Shown in pieces: positions 25,202 through 33,764 of a DNA stretch of 64,000 nucleotides. The notes beneath the pieces were generated by a model. It saw nothing but the letters and a program-made list of their open reading frames with translations, ran no database searches and was not told where the DNA came from. The stretch comes from Nocardioides_C sp963700955 (GTDB taxonomy: Bacteria > Actinomycetota > Actinomycetes > Propionibacteriales > Nocardioidaceae). Position numbers and translations under genes: made by a program. Numbering within the stretch: the stretch's first letter is position 1; each line of letters opens with the position of its first letter. The DNA lies in the NCBI GenBank assembly GCA_963700955.1, contig CAVOZH010000008.1, positions 330,501-394,500 on the forward strand. The letters are read 5' to 3'.

Positions 25202-25980
25202 CAGAGGCGAATCTGCGGCTGAGCGCGCTGCTCGAGGAGTCTGGCGTGCCTGCGTCCGACACCGATGGGCTGGTCGACCTGCTGGCCGGTCTCGAAGCGC
25301 GCTACGTGGACGGGTCCGTGCCCGAGCCGGGACCGCGGCTCGCGGCGGTGCTGAGCGCGGGACTGCCCGCCGCCGCCCCGGTGGCTCGGTCGTCGTACGG
25401 CCGGCGCCGCCGTGTGGTCGCCGCGGGTGCGGTGGCGCTGAGCGCGGTCGTGACCACGGGCGTCGCGGCCGCAGCCAACGAGCTGCCGGCCTCCGCGCAG
25501 CAGTGGGCGGCCGAGTTCTCCGAGAGGTACCTGCCCTTCGACCTGCCGGCCCCTCACGGTGCTTCGGCCGAGCGAGGCCGGCAGAGGCCCGCCGACAGCG
25601 GCGGTGGGCGAGACGAGGACCCGGGCCCGGACCAAGGGCTGGACGACGAACGTTTCGACGGCACATCCGCTCCGAACGGGGGCCCCGCCACGTCGCGCGT
25701 CGACCCTGGGCGTGATGAGAGGCGAGAGGTTGGCGACCACGACGACGCCGACGTCCGTGAGGACGGGGCCGAGGGCGACCACGAGGAGGAGGACGGGGTG
25801 GTTCGCCGCGACACGACGACCACGAGCGACCTGTCCGAGGACACCGACGATGCGAGCCCCAGCGACTCCGAGCGGACAGGCGAGGACCCAGAGGCTGACC
25901 ATGAAGCCTCCGACGAGCCGGAGGACCGCGAGGACACCGCGACAGAGGACACCGAGACCGAGGGCAGCCGTGACCGGTGA
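25198..25980 (+). CDS. putative membrane anti-sigma partner with acidic tail
   Basis: 260 aa, overlapping the sigma gene by 4 nt. Residues 1-65 are cytoplasmic (RLSALLEESGVPASDTDGLVDLLAGLEARYVDG), one membrane helix follows at about 75-97 (VVAAGAVALSAVVTTGVAAAA), then an external segment AQQWAAEFSERYLPFDLP and about 130 residues rich in Asp, Glu, Arg and Ser. No zinc anti-sigma motif. Position and topology, not similarity, suggest sigma control. Its acidic tail resembles the secreted protein at 23936. Confidence 0.65.
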   Translation: MTEANLRLSALLEESGVPASDTDGLVDLLAGLEARYVDGSVPEPGPRLAAVLSAGLPAAAPVARSSYGRRRRVVAAGAVALSAVVTTGVAAAANELPASAQQWAAEFSERYLPFDLPAPHGASAERGRQRPADSGGGRDEDPGPDQGLDDERFDGTSAPNGGPATSRVDPGRDERREVGDHDDADVREDGAEGDHEEEDGVVRRDTTTTSDLSEDTDDASPSDSERTGEDPEADHEASDEPEDREDTATEDTETEGSRDR

Positions 25981-26015
25981 CAGCCGCACCCGGTGACGGG
26001 TGCGAGAATCGGCCG

Positions 26016-26951
26016 GTGCCTGACAACTCGTCGTCCCAGCCCTTCCGCAGCGGCTTCGCATCGTTCGTGGGCCGGCCCAATGCCGGCAAGTCCACGCTGA
26101 CCAACGCTCTCGTCGGCACGAAGGTGGCGATCACCTCGTCGAGGCCGCAGACCACGCGCACCGTCGTCCGCGGCATCGTGCACCGGCCTGATGCCCAGCT
26201 CATCCTGGTCGACACTCCCGGTCTGCATCGTCCGCGGACGTTGCTCGGCGAGCGCCTCAACGACCTGGTGAAGACGACTTGGGCCGAGGTCGACGTCGTC
26301 GCGGTCTGCTTCCCCGCGAACGAGAAGATCGGTCCCGGTGACCGGTTCATCGTCAACGAGCTGGCCAAGGTACGTCGGACGACGAAGGTCGCCGTGGCTA
26401 CGAAGACCGATCTCGCCACGCCTGAGCAGCTGGGGGAGCACCTGCTCGCCATCGCGCGCCTTGGCGAGGAGACCGGCACCGACTGGGCGGAGATCGTGCC
26501 TGTCTCGGCGGTCCGGGGTGACCAGGTGTCCCTGCTGGCCGACCTTCTCGCCGCCCGGCTTCCCGAGGGCCCGCCGCTGTACCCCGACGGCGAGCTCACC
26601 GACTCGCCCGAGGAGGCGATCGTCGCGGAGCTGATCCGTGAGGCCGCGCTGGAGGGGGTGCGCGACGAGCTTCCGCACTCCATTGCCGTGGTGGTCGAGG
26701 AGATGGGTCTGCGTGAGGACCGTCCCGAGGACAAGCCGCTGCTCGACATCCACGCCAACCTCTTCGTCGAGCGTGCGTCCCAGAAGGGGATCGTGATCGG
26801 TCACAAGGGCAGCCGACTGCGCGAGGTCGGCACCGCGGCCCGGAAGCAGATCGAGGCGATGCTCGGCACACCGGTGTACCTCGACTTGCACGTGAAGATC
26901 GCCAAGGACTGGCAGCGTGACCCCAAGCAGCTTCGCCGTCTCGGGTTCTGA
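26016..26951 (+). CDS. era: GTPase Era
   Basis: 311 aa from the GTG at 26016; GAGAAT with TGC before it (26004-26009) is 6 nt upstream, a typical leaderless start. The G motifs are GRPNAGKST (G1), DTPGLHRPR (G3) and TKTD in place of NKxD (G4); the C-terminal KH domain has KGIVIGHKGSRLREVG. Era binds the 3' end of 16S rRNA and checks 30S assembly. In many actinobacteria recO follows closely; here about 21 kb of other genes separates them. Confidence 0.96.
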   Translation: MPDNSSSQPFRSGFASFVGRPNAGKSTLTNALVGTKVAITSSRPQTTRTVVRGIVHRPDAQLILVDTPGLHRPRTLLGERLNDLVKTTWAEVDVVAVCFPANEKIGPGDRFIVNELAKVRRTTKVAVATKTDLATPEQLGEHLLAIARLGEETGTDWAEIVPVSAVRGDQVSLLADLLAARLPEGPPLYPDGELTDSPEEAIVAELIREAALEGVRDELPHSIAVVVEEMGLREDRPEDKPLLDIHANLFVERASQKGIVIGHKGSRLREVGTAARKQIEAMLGTPVYLDLHVKIAKDWQRDPKQLRRLGF

Positions 26952-26975
26952 CGCGCCCCAGTCAGCGCGGAGGGG

Positions 26976-27869
26976 TCACTCGGGCGCCCAGCAGTAGCCG
27001 AAGTGCTGACCGGCCTGCCACTGTTCCTGCGTGGGCCACTCCCAGCCGTAGCTGAACCGCTCCGGCGAGCCACTGGCCCGGCTGACCTGGTCGCGACAGT
27101 CGCTCTCCCCGGCACTGCGCACCGCCTCGACACCCGGGTAGGCATCGCCGCTGATGGAGATCGTGCTGAGCGCCTTCCAGGCGTGCCGGCGAGAGCAGAT
27201 GACGCGCTCGAACCCTTGCGCCCCGGGCGCCGCGGTTCCACACAGTCCGACCTCGTCGAGCCCGCCCGACCGGTCGAGGATGTGATGCAGTCGGCTCGGC
27301 AGCGAAGCCAGGGTCCCCGCTCGGTCCAGGGCCACCGCGTCGCAGCGGAACCATGAGGCGCCCTTGTCGGACTGCTCGATGGTAGGGCTGAACCAGACAG
27401 GCTTGATCCGGCTGAGCTCACGCGCGCTTGCCGAGCCCCCGACGTAGGAGTCGAGATGCCGTGGGCAGGACTCGCTGATCTGCCGCTGCGCAAGCCGTGA
27501 GTCCACAGCGAGGAGATGCCCGTCGACGACGGTGTCGAGCCGTCCGACGTAGTAGGTCTGGGTCGTGTGGCGCTTCTTGCAGGAGACGGCAGGTTTGCCG
27601 CTCGTGGGTGCTGTGGCTTCGTCGAAGTCCAGGGCGTAGCACTGGCCGACACGAGGAGGAGCAGGCGCGCGCTCGGCAGGGGACCCGGCCGTCGTACCCG
27701 GACCCGTCCTCGGCGCCGAGGCCTTCGGATTCGCGACGGTCGGTGAAGCAGGGGCAGGCTCAGGCCCCGCGCTCTTGTCTTCCTCGACGAGGCTGCAGGC
27801 GGTCAGGGCCAGCGCCGCGGTGGTCGCCGCGACCGCCGTGCGCCAGGCGCGCGATCGGCGGCGGCTCAC
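26976..27869 (-). CDS. septum-formation-domain lipoprotein, copy 2
   Basis: 297 aa. Lipoprotein signal with lipobox LTACS near residue 25, a Pro/Ala/Thr linker to about residue 75, then a cysteine-rich domain with paired blocks RVGQCYALDF...VSCKKRHTTQTYYVG and ICSRRHAWKALSTISI. These match the actinobacterial septum formation family (PF13845), whose function is poorly known. It overlaps the upstream paralogue by 4 nt. Cys pairs suggest disulfides outside the membrane. Confidence 0.75.
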   Translation of the reverse strand: MSRRRSRAWRTAVAATTAALALTACSLVEEDKSAGPEPAPASPTVANPKASAPRTGPGTTAGSPAERAPAPPRVGQCYALDFDEATAPTSGKPAVSCKKRHTTQTYYVGRLDTVVDGHLLAVDSRLAQRQISESCPRHLDSYVGGSASARELSRIKPVWFSPTIEQSDKGASWFRCDAVALDRAGTLASLPSRLHHILDRSGGLDEVGLCGTAAPGAQGFERVICSRRHAWKALSTISISGDAYPGVEAVRSAGESDCRDQVSRASGSPERFSYGWEWPTQEQWQAGQHFGYCWAPE

Positions 27870-28657
27870 TTCTCGGTCCGAGCCCAGCAGATAGACCTGC
27901 GGTTACCAGCCTTCCACTCGGCTTGGCGGAAGTAGGTGTAACCGAACTTGTAGTCGACCGGGTAGTTCATCCATGCGCCCACCGAGTCCGAGCAGTAGTC
28001 GCGGGTGCGTACCTCCACCAGCCGGTTGCCCGGGTACGGATCGTCCTCGCGTCCGACCTTGATCGTCGTGACCGCGCGCCACGTGTGCTTCTCCGAGCAC
28101 GGCACCTTGTCGGAGCCGGCCACGGTGTCGCCGTCGGCGCACGTCATCCACTCGTCGTTCGAGCGGCCGAGCAGCAGGCCCTTGGCGGTCTTGGGCAGCA
28201 CGCGCAGCTCCTTGGACTGCTCCGTGCCGCCGACGACGTCACAGCGGTACCACCGGGCACCCTTCTTCCAGGCGGCCTCGGAGGGCCTGAACCACGCCCA
28301 CGTGAGCAGCGACCGCATGACGAGGCTCTCGTCGCCGCCGAGGAAGGTCTGGAACTTCTCGGAACATGTGTCGTAGATGAAGGCGCCGAGGTCCGGGTCC
28401 TTGACGTCGGTGACCTTCGCCAGCGCCTTCGGGAACGTGCCCACGACGAAAGTCTCTGCGGTGTGTTCACCGCCGCAGTCGACCACGCTGGTGGCGTTCG
28501 TGGGCCTGGCAATGTCGCCGGGCACCAGCTTCCGGCAGGCACCGAGCTTCGGCGTCTCGATGGAGTCGGGGTTCTCCTGGGGGCTGCCGCTGCTCTGGCC
28601 ACATCCGGTCAGTGCCAGCAGGAGAGCGGCTGCGGGTGCGGCCAGGCGGGAGAGCAC
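27866..28657 (-). CDS. septum-formation-domain lipoprotein, copy 1
   Basis: 263 aa, lipobox LTGCG at residue 18. Same cysteine layout as the downstream gene: GACRKLVPGDI...VVDCGGEHTAETFVVG, then WYRCDV, and CSEKHTWRAVTTIKVG. It is a tandem paralogue, translated as one unit with it (ATGA overlap at 27866-27869). Both would sit on the outer face of the membrane. Confidence 0.75.
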   Translation of the reverse strand: MLSRLAAPAAALLLALTGCGQSSGSPQENPDSIETPKLGACRKLVPGDIARPTNATSVVDCGGEHTAETFVVGTFPKALAKVTDVKDPDLGAFIYDTCSEKFQTFLGGDESLVMRSLLTWAWFRPSEAAWKKGARWYRCDVVGGTEQSKELRVLPKTAKGLLLGRSNDEWMTCADGDTVAGSDKVPCSEKHTWRAVTTIKVGREDDPYPGNRLVEVRTRDYCSDSVGAWMNYPVDYKFGYTYFRQAEWKAGNRRSICWARTEK

Positions 28658-28911
28658 GGCGATGTCCTCGTCTTGCGGTCAGGGGTGAGTGCGCTGAGAT
28701 GGTACCCCCGAGCTCGAATGGTCAAGCCTGCTGCGGCTCCCCGACCTCGGGCGGCAGATCCGGCCATGATCGGCCCGAGATGCTTCAGCCCCCATGTTCT
28801 TTGCGTCCATCAGAGGGGTCTCTCGGCCTATTGCCGTGCATCTCGACCCCGCGCACGCTGGAGCTACGAGGCCGGGATCGACCAGGCTGCAACCGCAGGC
28901 GAGGACGTCTG

Positions 28912-29190
28912 ATGACCTACTTCACCTTCGAGCGCCACGGCCTCGGCCGCGGCCAGGACACGTTCGACGGCGACATCCCCGTCGGCCAGGTCTTCGTGCA
29001 CAAGCCGTGGCGGGAGCGGCTGACACTGAACGACCGCCCACCCCTCTACCTGGCCAAGCTGCCGTCCGGTGACTGGCTGCCGGGCGCCTACCTGACCCGT
29101 CACGATGCGGCGGAGGCGCTGCGGGCGCACAGCCGGGATCAGGAGCCCGACGAGGACGCCGGCGACGTCCAGCGGGACGTCCCCGCCTAG
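28912..29190 (+). CDS. small conserved-looking hypothetical protein
   Basis: 92 aa from the ATG at 28912 with GAGGA 8 nt upstream. MTYFTFERHGLGRGQDTFDG, then DIPVGQVFVHKPWRERLTLNDRPPLYLAKLPSGDWLPGAY, and an acidic tail. No transmembrane segment and no known domain. Its last 4 nt overlap the end of the small gene on the other strand. The 254 bp between it and the lipoprotein gene hold no other gene. Confidence 0.55.
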   Translation: MTYFTFERHGLGRGQDTFDGDIPVGQVFVHKPWRERLTLNDRPPLYLAKLPSGDWLPGAYLTRHDAAEALRAHSRDQEPDEDAGDVQRDVPA

Positions 29191-29372
29191 AGGCCCGGTC
29201 GCCGGGATCGCGGGTCGCTTCGTGGTTCCACACCGAGGATCCTGTCGACCTCGTCCTGGGTCAGGTGCCCTTCCGCGTCCTGAGCGGCTGTTATCAGCTG
29301 CGCGGTGAGCTCGCCTTCCCCGCGCAGTCGTCCGGTGTGCGTCGATGCATCGGGGAAGTTCCCTTCAGCCAT
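29187..29372 (-). CDS. small soluble hypothetical protein
   Basis: 61 aa with an excellent ribosome site (GGGAGG, 7 nt before the ATG at 29372). MAEGNFPDASTHTGRLRGEG, then a helix ELTAQLITAAQDAEGHLTQDEVDRILGV and a basic end. The second half resembles a short HTH-like helical pair, but it is too short to assign. It ends convergent with the 92-aa gene. Confidence 0.55.
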   Translation of the reverse strand: MAEGNFPDASTHTGRLRGEGELTAQLITAAQDAEGHLTQDEVDRILGVEPRSDPRSRRPGL

Positions 29373-29536
29373 GTCCGTACCTCCCGCCGAGTCGGTTCTT
29401 CACGTCGATCCCGAACACCGTCCCTGGGTCCGGGGGTGCGGCTCGCGTCTGGTACCCCTCGAACGACGGTGCATTCATGCCCGTCGGCAGTGGGTGGCAC
29501 AGATTTCAGGTGCTGAGGTGTCCGGTTGTCCGAGCG

Positions 29537-30034
29537 TCAGGCGTCGGGCATCAGCAGGGCCGCGAGCGTGCCGCCGAGCTCGTAGGCAGCAGCCAGGTCG
29601 GCCTGCTCCACGTCCCCCATCACCTCGAGGATGTCGGCGGCCTGACGCCACTTGAGCGCGCCCACGATGGACAACACCGAGTTCACCGCCCCGGTCGTGT
29701 CGTACCTGCCGTGGACGTACAGGCCGAACGGGCGGCCCGTCGTACGTCCCGCTGCCTCGTCGGCCGCCCCGGTGCTGGAGAGAGACCCGCCGACCTGCAG
29801 GAACGTGCTGTCGAAGAAGTGCTTGAGCGCGCCCGACATGTAGCCGAAGTTCGCGGTCGTCCCGAGAAGGTAGCCGTCCGCCTCCAGAACCTCGGCCGCG
29901 GTGGCTTCGAGCGCTGGGCGTACGACGACGTCGACCCCCTCGATGGCGTCATCACGGGCGCCCTCGAGCACCGCCTCGGTGAGCGACCGGACCGCCGCAG
30001 TGGGGGAGTGGTGTACGAGGAGCAACGTGGACAT
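29537..30034 (-). CDS. flavodoxin-like NAD(P)H-dependent oxidoreductase
   Basis: 165 aa from the ATG at 30034; the longer frame to 30145 would cross the divergent promoter region. LLLVHHSPTAAVRSLTEAVLEGA is the FMN-phosphate loop region, GYLLGTTANFGYMSGALKHFFDSTFLQ the flavodoxin/WrbA-like loop, and GLYVHGRYDTTGAVNSVLSI the third. FMN binding is expected; the electron donor and substrate are not known. Confidence 0.82.
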   Translation of the reverse strand: MSTLLLVHHSPTAAVRSLTEAVLEGARDDAIEGVDVVVRPALEATAAEVLEADGYLLGTTANFGYMSGALKHFFDSTFLQVGGSLSSTGAADEAAGRTTGRPFGLYVHGRYDTTGAVNSVLSIVGALKWRQAADILEVMGDVEQADLAAAYELGGTLAALLMPDA

Positions 30035-30153
30035 CAGCGCCACCGTACCTGCCGACTTCGACCCGTCTGGCCCGGTCTGTTCATTCCTGGTGTCGAAGTG
30101 GTCGATTCGGACTAGGCTGCGGCCACTCGCGGTGACGGGGCCCACGGCGGCCC

Positions 30154-30663
30154 ATGGACATGAAAGGCCCCGCGTTGCTGTTCCTCACCATCGGCGTCAT
30201 CGGGCTGGTCGCGCTCGCTGCGTCCGCACTCTTCGACGACATCCTCGACGGCGTCTTCGGACTCGACATCCCGTTCCTGTCAGGTCACGCCATTGCCGCG
30301 GCGGCAGCGATGTTCGGGTTCGTCGCCTACCTGGCCGACAACGCCGGCTGGGGCACCGCCGCAACGCTCGGCACCTCGGCAGCGGTCGGGATCCTCGTCG
30401 GCGGCATGCTCGGCCAGGTCGTCCGGGTCCTCCAGCGGGACAACACGGATGAGACTCCGTCGTCGAGCACCATCGTCGGCACCCTGGGCTACGTCACAGC
30501 AGCGATCACACCCGGGCAGTACGGCCAGGTCGCCCTGACGCTGTCTGGTCACCCGATGAGGTACTCCGCACTTGCGGACCAGCCCATCGCGGCGGGCACG
30601 CCGGTCGAGGTGGCTGCCTCCCTGTCGTCCACCGCCGTCCGGGTCGTCCCAGCCGTCGACTGA
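30154..30663 (+). CDS. NfeD-like membrane protein
   Basis: 169 aa (ATG at 30154 or 30160). Four hydrophobic segments (about 5-27, 42-65, 70-92) followed by an OB-fold-like end, GTLGYVTAAITPGQYGQVALTLSGHPMRYSALADQPIAAGTPVEVA, the soluble NfeD domain. NfeD proteins are partners of flotillins and stomatins; the gene is 53 nt before the flotillin, as in Bacillus yuaF-yuaG. It probably tunes membrane microdomain fluidity. Confidence 0.85.
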   Translation: MDMKGPALLFLTIGVIGLVALAASALFDDILDGVFGLDIPFLSGHAIAAAAAMFGFVAYLADNAGWGTAATLGTSAAVGILVGGMLGQVVRVLQRDNTDETPSSSTIVGTLGYVTAAITPGQYGQVALTLSGHPMRYSALADQPIAAGTPVEVAASLSSTAVRVVPAVD

Positions 30664-30716
30664 GCCGTAACCCCGCCCAGCAGCTACCAACCAAACCACT
30701 CGCAGAAGGAACCACC

Positions 30717-32219
30717 GTGACTGTCTCAACTCTCATAGCCGTCGGCGGCATCGTCGCGGTCGTCCTGCTCCTCATGGCCTTCGTCGCCAGCCGCTACAAG
30801 GTCGCCGGGCCCAACCAGGCGTTCCTGATCACGGGGCGCAAGGGCAAGAGCGCCTCCGACACCAGCGGCCAGAAGGTCGTCCTGGGTGGCGGTGTCTTCG
30901 TGATGCCCGTCATCCAGCAGCGCAGTGTCGTGGACCTGTCGTCGAGCCAGATCGGCCTCAAGGTCGAGAAGGCGCCGTCCAACCAGGGCATCAGCCTGAA
31001 CGTGCAGGCCGTCGCCGTGGTGAAGGTGGGCGGCACCGAGGACATGATCCGCGCAGCGGCGCAGCGGTTCCAGAACCAGCAGCAGCTGATCAGCAACTTC
31101 ACCACCGAGGTCCTCGAGGGTGAGCTGCGCTCCATCGTCGGCACGTTGACCGTCGAGCAGATCATCCAGGACCGCGCCTCCTTCGCCGCCAAGGTGGCTG
31201 AGGCGACCGAGGCGTCGCTGAGCGTGCAGGGCCTGGTGCTCGACAGCTTCTCCATCAAGGACGTCGCGGACGCCGACGGCACCTACTTGCGTGACCTCGG
31301 TCGTCCCGATGCCGCGCGCATCAAGCAGGCCGCTGACATCGCCGAGGCCGAGGCTCGCCTCAAGAGCGAGGAGAAGCGCATCGCCACCGAGGAGCAGATC
31401 GCGATCGCCAACCGCGCACTGGAACTGAAGAAGGCCGAGATCAAGGCCGAGACCGACGCCGCCTCCGCGCAGGCGCAGGCCGCGGGTCCGCTCGCGAAGG
31501 CCGCCCGGGACCAGGAGGTGCTGTCCGAGCAGGAGAAGGTCGCCGCACGTCAGGCCACCTTGACCGAACGGCAGCTCGAGATCGACGTACGCAAGCCGGC
31601 CGACGCAGAGCGGTACCGGGTCGAGCAGGCGGCGATCGCTGCGCAGAACGCCAAGGTCTCCGATGCCGAGGCGGAGAAGTCGGCGCGAATCGCACGCGCG
31701 GAGGCCGCGGCGATCGAGGCGACCAAGAGCGGTCAGGCCGAGCGTGACGCCCGCATCGCGCGCGCCGAGGCGGCCGCCGTCGAGGGTGCCAAGACCGGTG
31801 AGGCGGAGAAGGCCCGACGTGAGGCGATCGCCGACGCGGTCCGCGTCGAGGGTGAGGCCGAGGCGGCCGCGATCGCAGCGAAGGGCTCCGCGGAGGCAGC
31901 GGCGCTCGAGGCGAAGGCCGAAGCCTACGCAAGGTTCAACGAGGCCGCCGTCTTGGAGATGGTCGTCAAGGTCCTCCCCGAGGTGGCTCGTGAGCTGGCT
32001 GCTCCCATGGGCAACATCGACAAGCTCACGGTGGTCTCCACCGACGGTGCGTCGCAGCTTCCGAAGCAGCTCGTCGGCAACCTGTCCCAGGTCATCGACA
32101 TGGTCTCCGCCACGACGGGGCTCGACGTGGCGAAACTGATGGCCGGCCGCTCTGACGGCGCCAACGAGGTCCCCTCCGCCAACGGGGTGGCAGCCAACGG
32201 GACGGCGCCCGAGGCGTAG
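30717..32219 (+). CDS. flotillin (SPFH domain, FloT/YuaG-like)
   Basis: 500 aa, GTG start at 30717. N-terminal hydrophobic hairpin VGGIVAVVLLLMAFVASRY, SPFH domain (about 30-200, with YKVAGPNQAFLITGRKG and TLTVEQIIQDRASFAAKV), then a long Ala/Glu-rich coiled coil (about 205-420) with repeated EAEKSARIARAEAAAIEA units, and a C-terminal oligomerisation part. Scaffolds membrane microdomains. It is convergent with the amidohydrolase gene. Confidence 0.92.
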   Translation: MTVSTLIAVGGIVAVVLLLMAFVASRYKVAGPNQAFLITGRKGKSASDTSGQKVVLGGGVFVMPVIQQRSVVDLSSSQIGLKVEKAPSNQGISLNVQAVAVVKVGGTEDMIRAAAQRFQNQQQLISNFTTEVLEGELRSIVGTLTVEQIIQDRASFAAKVAEATEASLSVQGLVLDSFSIKDVADADGTYLRDLGRPDAARIKQAADIAEAEARLKSEEKRIATEEQIAIANRALELKKAEIKAETDAASAQAQAAGPLAKAARDQEVLSEQEKVAARQATLTERQLEIDVRKPADAERYRVEQAAIAAQNAKVSDAEAEKSARIARAEAAAIEATKSGQAERDARIARAEAAAVEGAKTGEAEKARREAIADAVRVEGEAEAAAIAAKGSAEAAALEAKAEAYARFNEAAVLEMVVKVLPEVARELAAPMGNIDKLTVVSTDGASQLPKQLVGNLSQVIDMVSATTGLDVAKLMAGRSDGANEVPSANGVAANGTAPEA

Positions 32220-32230
32220 AGACTGCTACG
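32215..32230. terminator. short bidirectional hairpin between convergent stops
   Basis: CGTAG (32215-32219) and CTACG (32226-32230) form a 5-bp stem with a 6-nt loop exactly between the flotillin and amidohydrolase stop codons. Weak on its own, but well placed. Confidence 0.3.
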
Positions 32231-33410
32231 GGACCATCCACACCCGCCACATCGCCGCGGGATCCGACAGCGGGTCACCGTGGACGAGCAGGAAGTCGGC
32301 GGGACCGCCTTCGCGGATGACTCCCGCGTCCGCCTCGCCGAGCAGCGTCCCGCCGTTGCGGGTCGCCGCGGCCAGGGCCTGCCATGGCTCGAGCCCCGCA
32401 GCGACGAGGCACTCGATCTCCCAGGCCATGTGGTTCGCCCGCAACGAGCCGCCGCCGAAGTCGGTGCCGGCAGCGATCAGGACGCCGGCGCGAGCGGCGA
32501 GCCGCACGCTCTCGTGGGCCCACTCACGCCGTGCGGCGACCTGCGCCCGGCCGGCGGGCTCGGCGAAGCGGGGGAGCGTTGTCGTACGCGCGAACGATCG
32601 CCACGACTCCAGCACGGCCAGGGTCGACACCATCGCAACGTTGTTCGCGGCCATCGCCCGGGCGACGTCGGCGTCGAGCTGGAAGCCGTGCTCCAGTGAG
32701 TCGACTCCCGCCTCGGCGCCGACACGTCCGCCGGGCAGCAATCCCGAGTGGGCGGTGACCCGGGCACCGCGCTGGTGCACGGCGTCGACCACGGCGCGCA
32801 CCTCGTCGACGGTGAACGGAGCGGTCTCCTTGTCCGGGCCGTCGAGGTAGAGCTTCACGAAGTCGGCGCCGTCATCGAGCTGCCGCATCGCTGCGGCCAA
32901 GAGACCGTCGCCGTCTTCGACCTCGACTCCGAGCCCTGACGGCAGGGCACCGGGCCGGTTGATCCAAGAACCGGCCGCGCGCACGTAGGGGTACTCACGC
33001 CGCCCTGCCCATCGATCGCGGACACCGAGGGCCAGGGCTCGAGACCGCCCGTCGACAGGGTCGGTCTTCATCGGGGACCCGACGTCACGCGCCCAGCGGA
33101 CGCCGGAGGCCCTCTGCAACCGAGCGTTGTGCTCGGCGACCTCGAGCAGCCGATCCGCCGGGTCGAACCCTCGGTCGACCCAATGCGCGCCGCCCGGGAG
33201 GGTCAGGTGGCTGTGGCTGTCGACGAGGCCGGGGACGATCGTGCAGCCGGAGGCGTCCACCACGTCGACATCGGGGCCGGGGTCGGGCTCGTCGTCGGCC
33301 GGCTGGATCCATTCGATCCGGTGGTCGTCGACGAGGAGGCTCACTCCGAGGCGCAGGTCCGGGCCGGTGCCATCGGCAAGGGCCGCGTCACGGTAGAGAG
33401 TGCGTGGCAT
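32226..33410 (-). CDS. amidohydrolase family protein (imidazolonepropionase-like)
   Basis: 394 aa from the ATG at 33410; CATAGT lies 7 nt upstream, fitting a leaderless mRNA (a GTG at 33419 is also in frame). Metal ligands: VDSHSHLT (HxH), a Lys in DFVKLYLDG that can bridge two metals, VTAHSG, SLEHGFQ and a late Asp in AAGTDFGGGS. This is the dinuclear amidohydrolase layout used for prolidase-like and imidazolonepropionase-like enzymes. Cytoplasmic, with no signal peptide. The substrate is unknown. Confidence 0.85.
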   Translation of the reverse strand: MPRTLYRDAALADGTGPDLRLGVSLLVDDHRIEWIQPADDEPDPGPDVDVVDASGCTIVPGLVDSHSHLTLPGGAHWVDRGFDPADRLLEVAEHNARLQRASGVRWARDVGSPMKTDPVDGRSRALALGVRDRWAGRREYPYVRAAGSWINRPGALPSGLGVEVEDGDGLLAAAMRQLDDGADFVKLYLDGPDKETAPFTVDEVRAVVDAVHQRGARVTAHSGLLPGGRVGAEAGVDSLEHGFQLDADVARAMAANNVAMVSTLAVLESWRSFARTTTLPRFAEPAGRAQVAARREWAHESVRLAARAGVLIAAGTDFGGGSLRANHMAWEIECLVAAGLEPWQALAAATRNGGTLLGEADAGVIREGGPADFLLVHGDPLSDPAAMWRVWMVP

Positions 33411-33446
33411 GCGCGTCACTATGGCACGACGGAGCCGCCAGGCGCG

Positions 33447-33599
33447 CTATGTCAGGAAGGGCGTGGTGGTCGGAGCGATCGTGGTGCTGTCGACCGGAGC
33501 GGGGTGAACCGTCTCGAGGTGGCTGAACGCGATGGCTTGTTCGCCGTCGACGCTCGCGGGCTGTCCAGGCGCGGCCGAGTCCTTGCGGGTGGTGGTCAT
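33447..33599 (-). CDS. possible 50-aa peptide
   Basis: Start MTTTRKDSAAPGQPASVDGE with GAGGA 5 nt before the ATG at 33599; the rest is Thr/Pro-rich and ends with STTIAPTTTPF. It sits in the 354-bp gap between the slipin and the amidohydrolase (33411-33764), which otherwise holds nothing I recognise. Support is only the ribosome site. Confidence 0.3.
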   Translation of the reverse strand: MTTTRKDSAAPGQPASVDGEQAIAFSHLETVHPAPVDSTTIAPTTTPFLT

Positions 33600-33764
33600 C
33601 TGGTTCCTCGAGATCGATGGGAGGGTGCGTCCCCTGGGTGTCAGTACCGACGTGATGCCTGGTACCTCCGAGCCGGGACCAGTATGCGCGTCGTGGGCTG
33701 GCCAGACCCCCAAGACTCGCCAACTGACCAGCCGGCGACCTGCGGCCGCACACCACACAGGCAG

